Shown here one piece after another: positions 55,521 to 64,000 of a stretch of DNA of 64,000 nt. The stretch spans positions 39,368,037-39,432,036 of the forward strand of contig CM043966.1 of the NCBI GenBank assembly GCA_014529385.2. Direction: 5' to 3'. The stretch's first letter is position 1; each line of letters starts with the position of its first letter. A program made the translations under genes and the position numbers. This DNA is from Adiantum capillus-veneris. Lineage: Eukaryota > Streptophyta > Polypodiopsida > Polypodiales > Pteridaceae. Below the pieces are notes generated by a model. It searched no databases. It had not been told where the DNA came from and was given only the letters and a program-made list of their open reading frames with translations.

Positions 55521-56740
55521 GGTTCACGCGAGTATGTAATTCGCTGAAATGGAAGTTGTTCTTGAAACAAGATGAATCAAACTGTGTAGTCTCTTTCTCT
55601 ATAACTCATGTTTGTTCATCAGTCTGCTGTGTCAAAAATGGTAAATGGTGAAATGCTGATGAGTTGAATGTGTTTGGTCTTGTTTAACTCTGTCTTTGGT
55701 GTGTGTGACATATGTCAACACCTAAGTTCTGTGTGTGCTAATGAATCCCAACATGAAACAGCTTGAGTAATTTCTCGGGTATGAGCTGACAAGAGAAAAG
55801 TACCTCTAAGAGGAAGACTCCAGATGGTATTGAGGTAAATCTTGGAATGGGGAATAAACTGCACAAGTAAGAACAACCTTTTGGAGAACCCAGGATCTCG
55901 TGTACTTTTGATGTAGTAGTATCGAGGGCCAAGTCCCAGCGCCTTTGTAACCATAGCAAGCCTGGTATTGTTGCGAAAATGGTCTCTACCTCAGAGAGTC
56001 ACTCTTGTGAGATGTCGCCATGTCTTCCATATCGTCTGATCGACACAAGAATTTGACTGAGAAAAGAGGAGATCTTTGTATCGCTCTAAGAACTGTCTTT
56101 TAACTGCCTCATCTGCACTCTACAAGTGAGAGATGCATATAGGAAGAACCATGTCTTCTTGCCAAGACGCCATCAGATAAGAAAATGGCTAAGTTACAAG
56201 AGAGTGAAGATTGCAAAAATAAGAGGATAACAAGTGCTGATAAAGAAGGGATTACCAATAGCTTTTAAAGAGGAAGTAGCATATTGAAGAAGCCACAAAC
56301 ACAATGACTTATTCAAGAAGATAGCATATTAAGAAAGATTCCTTATGACTCCAATATTCTATTAGCAAATTTTTGGGGATGAAGAAGTGTAAGAGAGAAG
56401 TCAAGTTGAAAGCTTTAACAAGAAGTTAAGTCGCAAGACGTATCCAAGAAGCTTCATCAATTACGTATTTTATTCGAGTTGAGGACAGATCTTTCTTTTT
56501 TGTTGGGGAGAGATGCTGCCTTCAATAGACTCAAAGACCTCTTGACTAGTAGTCGTGTCCTTATCAACCTTGACTAATTCACTCCTTAGCTCTTCTATAC
56601 CTGAGGAAGTATAGATTTACTGACCATCTAAATACCCTAAAGTTACTGACCATCTTTATAAGTTGACCAAAGATTGAGTCTGTCTACTCTCTAAAGCATG
56701 TCCCGAGGTGAGGACAACTCTTTCTTTTTGTTGGGGAGTT
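55521..56740 (+). other. Unique internal region of the LARD-like element
   Basis: No long frame on the plus strand and no pol motif. The word TTCTTTTTGTTGGGGAG appears before the right LTR (56720-56738) and in a variant at 56491. GTTGGGGAGTT directly precedes the LTR and may act as the purine tract. Confidence 0.7.
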
Positions 56741-59649
56741 TGTAAGATCCCTCCCTAAACCCTAGAGCCATTCAGAACTTTTTTCAACCTAGAAAATAAT
56801 TTAGAAAAAGCAAGACCGACAAAGAAGTCATGTGGACAACGAGACTTTACTCCAAAATGAAAAGACAAGGATATTTTGGATAAGAAATTACGTCATCCCT
56901 ATATTTTTCCAAAAAGATTAAGATTATTTTTATACTTCTTTGTCAAAAATCCGTGTGGGAATTGATCTAGATCGGGAACTGGGAGAAAAAGGGACTAACT
57001 TGATTGAAAGATAAAGTTAAGAAATAAGAACTAAGAAGAAAATTGGGGTCCAATAGGAATTAAGAAGAGAATTGGGGTCCAATAGCATTTGAGAAGAGAA
57101 ATGGGGTCCAATAGCAATTGAGAGGGGAATTGGGGTCTAATAGGATTTGAGAAGAGGATTGGGGTCCAATAGGATGTGAGAAGAGAATTGGGGTCCAATA
57201 GGAATTGAGAAAAGAACACCCACCATTTCCTTTATAAGCACCCCCTCTCCTTTGTAATTTTACACACACATTATTGGTAAGCTACTTGCATACTTGCCAT
57301 GCTCAAGATTATGCTCAAGTAAAATCAAGGTCTCCATTAAACCTTGCTCTCGTTCTCTCCCTCTCTTGAAGGCCAAATCATTGAGGGTTTTGTGAAGAAG
57401 CTCCTCTCTTCTTCCTCTTCATCCTAAATCCCTTTCCTTCCTCCTTGAGCCTCACATCTCTTCAAGAAGACTTCAACCCCACTTCCCTCTTGTTTAGCGG
57501 AGGTAATCTTCATTTCTAGTAGGATTAATTAATCCATGTGTTTTAATACTAGAAAGGTTTATGTGCATCATTTTAGGTTTAAGCTTTAATGGTAACCTTG
57601 GAATTAGGGTTAAGTATAAATGGTAGTTATGCATCATAAAGTTAAGCTTCAAAGGTATATTTGCACTCGTAAACTAAGCTTTAATGGTAACTTTGCACTT
57701 AAGTGTAAGCTTTAGTGACTACCTTGCATTTTTTAAGTTTAAGCTTTAATGGAAACCTTGCAATTAGGGTCAAGTGATAAGAGTATCTATGCATCATAAA
57801 GTTAAGCTTCAATGGTAGATTTTCTCTCGTAAGCTAAGCTTTAATGGTAACTTTGCACTTAAATGTAAGCTTTAGTGACTACTTTGCATTTTTAGGTTTA
57901 AGTTTTAATGGACACCTCGCAATTAGGGTTAAGTGATAAGAGTATCTATGCCTCATAAAGTTAAGCTTCAACGTAGATTTGCACTCGTAAGCTAAGCTTT
58001 AATGGTAACTTTGCACTTAGATGTAAGCTTTAGTGACTACCTTGCATTTTTCGGTTTAAGCTTTAATGGAAACCTTGCAATTAGGATCAAGTGATAAGAG
58101 TATCTATGCATCATAAAGTTAAGCTTCAAAGGTAGATTTTCTCTCGTAAGCTAAGCTTTAATGGTAACTTTGCACTTAGATGCAAGCTTTAGTGACTACC
58201 TTGTATTTTAGGTTTAAGCTTTAATGGAAACCTCGCAATTAGGGTTAAGTGCTAAGTGTATCTATGCATCATTAAGTTAAGTTTCAAAGGTAGATTTTCA
58301 CTCTTAAGCTAAGAATTAATGGTAACTTTGCACTTAAGTGGAAGCTTTAGTGACTACCTTGTATTTTAGGTTTAAGCTTTAATGGAAAGCTCGAAAACTC
58401 CTAAATTATAGGATGACTTTCTAGCTTCTAAAATGGAAAGCTAGGCACCATAAAAAAAGAGTAGTTGCCTAATCTCGATAGAAGTAGTTCAATTTTTGGT
58501 ATTGAAGAGTATTTGTAAAAGTTGTCAATTTCAAGTTTGTTTGCAAATACGGGATGGGGGAGATAGGGGATAACTTCGCGGAATTGACCTCCGTGTTGTT
58601 TTGAACTGAAAACTCTACAAGCTTCCATGGAGATGTCCCATGGATGGCAAAGGATTGCAAAAACCTGGGAATCGACAAAACGGGGATTGAACTTAAAAAG
58701 TTGGCATTTTTGAAGAGACATTGACCATCAAATGCCTATGGAAAAAACTTGCTTGTATTTTCTAAATAAACTTGGCTGGTAGATAATTAATGAAAGTAGG
58801 AATTAAGGTTGATAAATAAATGAACCTGAAAATTACCAACTAGGAGTTAAAAAGGAATCTCGAGAGGTGATAGGGATAGCCCATTGCAAAACATAGATTT
58901 AACTAGGAGTTTTGAAGATTGTCTGGAAATGACCGGAAACCAAGATGGATCTTCTTGGGGTCAATTGATTGAAAGGCCAGCCCATTGAGAGGATTCTCTT
59001 GGGGAACTTGACGGAGATTGGCCCTTTTCGGCTAGGGCAGCGTAACCGGCAAGTTGTTATACGTAGATCATTCATGCCCAAGGGATAAGGGATGAAACGA
59101 TTTGTTTTATTTTTGCGGAGCCGGGTGAAGTACCCGCGGTATTTTATTGGAAATCGGCCATAATCCGGGTATGGCCTGATGCCAATAGTTGGATGAGAAG
59201 GTCATGCTTAGGGAGGATGATGTGAATTTAATTAAGAAAATTTGTTCGACTTGGTTGCTTAAAAAGGAACTGGAAAGGCTACGAATATAGGGGCTATCCT
59301 ATGCATCTGTCACCAGATGGTGCTATACCTCTCGAAATAAAATGCTTAGGAAGGAATGATTAAATTACTTGATGAGCCTTTCCCAAACACTTAATTCTGG
59401 GAAATATTGTGAAGGTGCTGTCATTTTGATGGCTTGTAACTGATTATCTTGGCTTGAATGGGGAGGCAAGATGAATTGGTTGAAACTAAATGTGCTGCAT
59501 GATTAGTTAGGAAAGTACTAATTATAGCAAATAAAGGAAAGAAAATGAATTAAAAGTTTTTAAATAAAGATCTGGTGGGAACATCCAGATGAATTTCTCT
59601 GAATGAGGGTATGCAACAAATTGCATGCTGCTTGTTGTTTGATGATGTC
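56741..59649 (+). repeat. 3' LTR of the LARD-like element, truncated
   Basis: Follows 47383-50293 closely, including both minisatellites. It stops at GATGATGTCT, about 800 bp before the LTR end, at the point where the other copies carry the MITE target sequence. Confidence 0.88.
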
Positions 59650-59954
59650 TATTAACCCTCGTGGCTCACGGACACCCTATCGCCTACGACGGACACTGTA
59701 ACCGTATTATTTATTTAAGTAGAGTCAGGCACCGGGCTTGTCGGTCCAATAGGGAAAGGTAGAGTGATCGCCGATGAGAGGCGCACTCTAACACGAACAT
59801 GCTAGGGTTAGTTGGCTAAGCATGGGCGCCCAAGTGTGAATGGGGTGAGCTCACATAAAAGCCAATTAAACCTAAAATTGAGTCATTCTCTCTCATTGTG
59901 CAATAGAAGCTGCTCTTGCTCCATCTCCACCTTCTCCTTCACGATCTGCTTGTG

Positions 59955-60045
<91 letters not shown>

Positions 60046-60291
60046 GAGTGTGTGTGCGATCGAGCATTGTGGCGGCACGATGGCGGCGAGGCGGTTGAGT
60101 GCGGCGTAGCGGCATCTCCCTCTTCTTCGCGGCGAGGAATCCTCTACGGCAGGAGCATCAGGCGGTGAGTGACACACCATTGCCCTCTTTGAGCTTACTA
60201 GTTAAACTAGTTGTGTGCTTGGTGCCGTCTGCGGCTCGCACACGGTGTATCAGCAATTCCCTTGCTTCGACAGTGCGGCAAGGAGCGCACA
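59646..60291 (+). repeat. 5' LTR of element 5
   Basis: The right edge GGAGCGCACA stands before a Tat/Athila-type primer site. The left edge is the break in the LARD LTR, possibly TGTCTATTAACCC at 59646. It contains a compound microsatellite and a GC-richer end. Confidence 0.65.
59951..60048. repeat. Compound (TG)n-(AG)n microsatellite
   Basis: About 20 TG followed by about 25 AG dinucleotides, then GTGTGTGTGCG. Lies inside the LTR of element 5. Frames across it are artefacts. Confidence 0.95.
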
Positions 60292-60295
60292 TTTT

Positions 60296-60313
60296 TGGCG
60301 CCGCTGCCGGGGA
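60296..60313 (+). other. Element 5 primer-binding site
   Basis: TGGCGCCGCTGCCGGGGA, four bases after the LTR end, as in plant Tat/Athila elements. Confidence 0.9.
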
Positions 60314-61173
60314 ATAGCCCTGCACTAAGCCCAAGAGGCACTTTGTGCTTCTTGTATGAGTGGTTTGCAGTAGGAAAGAAGAGGGAGAGGAAGGCGTATT
60401 TTTTCTGCAAGTTGTTAATTCTGTTTTTCTGTTGCGCACAATTTGCATTTTCTGTTTTTCTGCTGCGTACATTTAGTATTAGTTAGACAGCTAGCAAAAT
60501 TCTGTTTTTCTGTTTGCACACAGTTAGCATTAGTCACACAGTTAGCATTTCTTGCGTTTTTTTGCATTTTCTGTGCTTTCACTACACAGTTCTGTGAAGT
60601 TTCAATTTCTGCATTTTCTGGAAAAAAAAAAACCGGGAAAAAAAACATGAGCGAGGGGGAGGTTAGATTTTCGAAAATAAAAAACGTGAGTTATAAAAAC
60701 AGATGGGTTGGTTTGTATAAAAGTTAGATCGGGATCGGGATCATTTCCCCAAGCCCAAGCCCAAGTCCAAGCCCAAGCCCATGCCCAGGCCCAGGCCTCA
60801 GTCCTATGATATATACTAGACTCACTCTTATATATATACCCTACCTCCTCAAGAGGGAATGAGAGCATGTGGGACAAGTCCTCCACTCTCCTCCCTTCTC
60901 TTCCCACTTGCACCTTTAGACTTGCTATTTGGAGCCTAGTTCCCCAGCTAGGAAAAGACTGTTTCGGGCTTTTCTGGAGCAAAATAGAACCAAACGGTGG
61001 GCTGTAAAGCACAGCGCGTCCCTCCTAGCAATACGCTCATTTCGAGCTATCACACGGCCCATTCCACGATACGCTCTAAAAAATATAGCAAAAAAACAAA
61101 CAAAAAACACGCTAAAAACTAGTCACAAGGCCTCCTAGAGCAGCTTTTTGACACCTTAGGGTATCAAAAGCAC
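60314..61173 (+). other. Element 5 leader
   Basis: No gene. Contains three copies of TTCTGTTTTTCTG (60418, 60450, 60499) and a CCCAAG hexamer run (60747-60798). A stop at 61120 closes the gag frame upstream. Confidence 0.75.
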
Positions 61174-64000
61174 ATGCACTTACGCTCTGGGCGGGTGCTA
61201 GAACACGAGCATATTGAGGGTTCCTCTGTTCATACGAACACCCATTACCCATCCACGATAGGATCTAGACCCTCAGCGGGGACACAAGGTAGCACCACCC
61301 AAGACCCTAAAATAGCCGCTAGTGATTCCTCCTCCGACTCAGAAATCATGGAAGCATACCCTACCCAAAACACTGAGAGAGAAGGCCATGCACCTCCCGA
61401 AGCTCCACAGCCTAGTACTGGTATGTTTAGCCGTTTCATGGAAACATTAGGTAGAGCTACTCGCTCGGAACCTGATGCAAATGAAGCACATGAAGGGGGT
61501 GGGGAAGTGGACTCTCCTTTCACATCGCACGTGGACCCCACACCCCCAAAGAGTGTCCATGTGGATATCCTGCCAACTTCTTACCAAGAAGGCCCTGTTG
61601 AGCTGCCTCCTTCAGAAGTTCCCTCTAGAGTACCGTTGGTGACAAGTAAAACCACGGGGAGCAACATTGCTTCTACCTCACAAGAAACCGTTAACACATC
61701 GACTCTAGAAGGATTGTTCATTAATGATCATTGGACATACGACCTCCACACTGAGGTGTTGACGGATCTACACTCTGGCCACGCCTACCATGTAGGATGG
61801 ATAGAGATTGTACAATCCACCTCTAGTGCCACGAGCATCGAAGATCAACAGAAAATGATCTGTAATGTTATCCATGGCATTATTCAATCAGAAAGGCAAA
61901 ACCGAGGGATAAATATACTCTCAACTGGCCCCATGAGATTTCTGGATACGAGCAAGGCTCAACAGCCTACTCTATCACAAATGGAGACTCCTCTAATGAG
62001 CCCCATGGACCCATCTTACGTCATTTCACCTGGGGTCTCTATGCAATCTGAGCCTCCGAGCGACAACTTTAGCTTCCCTAACTTGGCTCAACCCTCTATT
62101 AAGGAAAACACAGTGCTCACTCCAGGGATAAGCCTGACAGAGAATGTACCAATGACATCTACGGTTAGCGCAATGCCACTACCTAGTGTTGTAGTACCTA
62201 ATATGGGGCCTCGACCGTATGTGCCTCTAGCCCCTTATGCACACATGGCCCCCACACCTCCAATTGTACCACTTGTTTATGCTCCTCGAGTGCCGCTCCC
62301 TAGCCCTTATCCGAGTGGACCTATGCCCGGTTATGTTCCATATCCTGCATCATCCACACATATGCCAAGACCGGTACCCGTCCCTCTCCCACATATGATT
62401 CCAAGAGTACCTCCACCGGCCCTACCTCCTCACATAGGTGACTTGGCAGCGTTTGCTCAAACCATAGGTCGATCTATCGTGGAAAATATGCGTCATGCAT
62501 CTGATAGAGAGCCTAGAAGTAAGGCAGTACAAATTGCCAAACTCACGCAAAAATTCAATGGGGACGAAGATGCTAGAAAACACATTGAAGTGTTTGAACA
62601 AGTATGTGATTCCTTAGGGGAATGCAACGAACTACATAAGTGCAATGCCTTAAGCTTGACATTAAGTGGGAAGGCTAGAGATTGGTATAGAACCCTAAGG
62701 GTGGACGAGAAAACAATCTACCCTACCCTTCGAAGGTTGTTTCTAAAGGAGTACATACGAGAAGGTGTGCTTTGGGGTGTAGCATCTCAGCTACAGAAGG
62801 CCGAACGTAAGGAAGGAGAGTCAGTAAGGGACTTCATTAGTCGTCTAAAGCACTTAAACTCTCGCTGCCCTGTAAATGAGCGCTTCAACAATAACCAACT
62901 GCTTGATCGATTCATTCGAGGGTTGAGGAATGAAGGAATCTATAATGGACTAGTGATTAGAGGTATCACAACCTTGGAAGATGTCACTGCCAATGCAATC
63001 CAATTAGAGGACAACTTGATGATAGTAGGCATGAGGGTGTCTACTGACACGAGATCCACTAGCTCACAAGCCATTGAGTATGAACCCATGACTGCAAAGC
63101 CCATTGCCAATGAGCCAAAGGTATTTGAGACATTCTTGACAGACCTCACCAAGGCAATCCAAGAGTCTCTTAAGGATAATCGACCCCCTCAAAATAGTCA
63201 CATGTATCCAAGAAGGGAGCAACAATGGTGTTCCATTTGCTCAGGTCCACATAGCACTAGTGAGTGCCCTACGTTTAGAGTAAAATTTAATGGAACTTGC
63301 AACGCATGTGGTAGGTATGGTCACCAAGCTAAGGATTGTTTAATGATCAAACGTATTATGGCAAATAGACCACCTGTAGCCTGGACGGATGCACCTCGAG
63401 CTCCTGTATTGATGCCTGCTCCACCTGTTGAGAAACTACCGCAACACATGGTCCCTAGATCTCAAAATGTTGTACAAGCTACACTACTACCACCTCTTGT
63501 GCTAGGACCGCAGCCCCCGCATCCAAGAGTCGCCTCTATGAACCAAGTGGGTTGCGAGCCATCAAATGCTTATGCAGATGGCTGTGAGGAGGAAATAGAC
63601 ACTAGTATTGCCTACGGACTTAATACATTGGAAGAGTGTCCTATATACTACATGGAAGATTGTTGGGGGCAAGTCAAGCCGGTTTATCAAGCTGCTGCTC
63701 TTGCATCCAGAGGTCAAAATATCAACACCCAGGCTAGGAGGCCACCTCTTCAATGCTACGAGTGTGGTGGACCACATCGGGCAGCGGAGTGCCCTATTAG
63801 GCTGCAAAAGAATGCTGCACAGATGCAAATGAATCAAGGGAGCACGTCTGCAATGCCAATACTCACATGTAATCGTTGTGGCATAGATCACTTGATTGCC
63901 CAATGCCCCTATAACCCAAATGCGCCTAAAATCACACCCCTAAATTTGGTCAAAATTGCTAGTGTGACATCGCCAATATCACCCGTCGCACCCGCTTATG
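61174..64000 (+). CDS. Element 5 gag, open to the window edge
   Basis: Open without interruption for 942 codons and still open at the end of the window. The first Met after the stop at 61120 gives MHLRSGRVLEHEH, a typical plant Ty3 Gag start. Residues 1-340 are Pro/Ser/Thr-rich. A capsid block follows at about 450-600 (AKLTQKFNGDEDARKHIEVF, LTLSGKARDWYRTLR, FLKEYIREGV, SVRDFISRLKHLNSRCP, LLDRFIRGLRNEGIY). Four zinc knuckles come next: CSICSGPHSTSEC (63229), CNACGRYGHQAKDC (63298), CYECGGPHRAAEC (63754) and CNRCGIDHLIAQC (63868). Three have the short C-x2-C-x3-H-x4-C spacing. Protease and polymerase would lie beyond the edge. This is the best preserved frame in the window and suggests recent activity. 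Confidence 0.93.
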   Translation, partial: MHLRSGRVLEHEHIEGSSVHTNTHYPSTIGSRPSAGTQGSTTQDPKIAASDSSSDSEIMEAYPTQNTEREGHAPPEAPQPSTGMFSRFMETLGRATRSEPDANEAHEGGGEVDSPFTSHVDPTPPKSVHVDILPTSYQEGPVELPPSEVPSRVPLVTSKTTGSNIASTSQETVNTSTLEGLFINDHWTYDLHTEVLTDLHSGHAYHVGWIEIVQSTSSATSIEDQQKMICNVIHGIIQSERQNRGINILSTGPMRFLDTSKAQQPTLSQMETPLMSPMDPSYVISPGVSMQSEPPSDNFSFPNLAQPSIKENTVLTPGISLTENVPMTSTVSAMPLPSVVVPNMGPRPYVPLAPYAHMAPTPPIVPLVYAPRVPLPSPYPSGPMPGYVPYPASSTHMPRPVPVPLPHMIPRVPPPALPPHIGDLAAFAQTIGRSIVENMRHASDREPRSKAVQIAKLTQKFNGDEDARKHIEVFEQVCDSLGECNELHKCNALSLTLSGKARDWYRTLRVDEKTIYPTLRRLFLKEYIREGVLWGVASQLQKAERKEGESVRDFISRLKHLNSRCPVNERFNNNQLLDRFIRGLRNEGIYNGLVIRGITTLEDVTANAIQLEDNLMIVGMRVSTDTRSTSSQAIEYEPMTAKPIANEPKVFETFLTDLTKAIQESLKDNRPPQNSHMYPRREQQWCSICSGPHSTSECPTFRVKFNGTCNACGRYGHQAKDCLMIKRIMANRPPVAWTDAPRAPVLMPAPPVEKLPQHMVPRSQNVVQATLLPPLVLGPQPPHPRVASMNQVGCEPSNAYADGCEEEIDTSIAYGLNTLEECPIYYMEDCWGQVKPVYQAAALASRGQNINTQARRPPLQCYECGGPHRAAECPIRLQKNAAQMQMNQGSTSAMPILTCNRCGIDHLIAQCPYNPNAPKITPLNLVKIASVTSPISPVAPAY

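Larger units (their letters stand above)
47383..59649 (+). mobile_element. LARD-like element with 3.7-kb LTRs
   Basis: Direct repeats starting TGTAAGGTCCCTCCC (47383) and TGTAAGATCCCTCCC (56741) enclose a tRNA-Met primer site (51089) and a purine-ending internal region. No gag or pol motifs are present anywhere, which fits the large retrotransposon derivatives (LARDs) of plants. A 2.88-kb tandem duplication (49757-52637 and 52638-55520) covers the LTR end, primer site and internal DNA. The right LTR is cut at 59649 by element 5. It interrupts the gag-like frame of element 4. Confidence 0.85.

Noticed and set aside
57031-57269. Minus-strand frames with repeated YWTPILF
   Set aside because: Reverse translation of the 28-bp minisatellite.
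60747-60798. Telomere-like hexamer repeat
   Set aside because: The unit CCCAAG is not the plant telomere repeat (CCCTAAA), and the run is short and imperfect.

Overview
The window looks like heterochromatin of a land plant and holds almost nothing but nested LTR retrotransposons. The signs of a plant are tRNA-Met-type primer sites (TGGTATCAGAGC), Tat/Athila-style primer sites (TGGCGCCG...GGGGA), a Ty3 element with a chromodomain, a Ty1/copia element with plant-like Gag-Pol, and LTRs with TATATAAG boxes. I cannot name the species. No intact host gene, tRNA, rRNA or CRISPR array was found. Nearly every reading frame is a retroelement remnant or a chance frame in low-complexity DNA.

Layout: 1-4935 holds AT-rich DNA, a long CA microsatellite, an A-rich leader-like tract and two poly-G/foldback units. 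4936-5780 and 34671-42735 are the two halves of one old element of an unfamiliar family, here called the YDG family (YDG-old). It is split by a relative, YDG-young (LTR remnant 5781-6427; body 26937-33742; 3' LTR 33743-34665). YDG-young is itself opened by about 20.5 kb: an inverted gag-protease fragment (6428-8231, minus), the 3' half of a chromodomain Ty3 element with its LTR (8234-11175, plus), and a Ty3 element on the minus strand (11177-26936, here Ty3-B). Ty3-B is in turn split inside its integrase by a young Ty1/copia element (13935-19662) with a perfect CCTCT target duplication. A gag-only Ty3 element (36879-41222) sits in the right half of YDG-old. From about 42741 comes the 5' end of a fourth element, whose leader carries eight copies of a 22-bp palindrome; it is broken at 47383 by a large non-coding element with 3.7-kb LTRs (47383-59649). 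That LARD-like element carries a 2.88-kb tandem duplication across its LTR/primer-site junction and a MITE. From 59646 to the end lie the LTR, primer site and leader of a fifth element, and a gag frame open for at least 942 codons to the window edge.

How the pieces work together: the coding capacity is that of gag, protease, reverse transcriptase, RNase H and integrase for replication through RNA. Only the copia element (one frameshift and one stop) and the terminal gag frame are near intact. The YDG family is the most unusual content. Its single ancestral frame carries a repeated Y-x-D-x-x-G-x-x-Y motif, a knuckle-like Cys cluster, two protease-like folds without the catalytic D-T/S-G, and a Trp-rich tail, with no reverse transcriptase or integrase in either copy, so it is probably mobilised by another element's enzymes.
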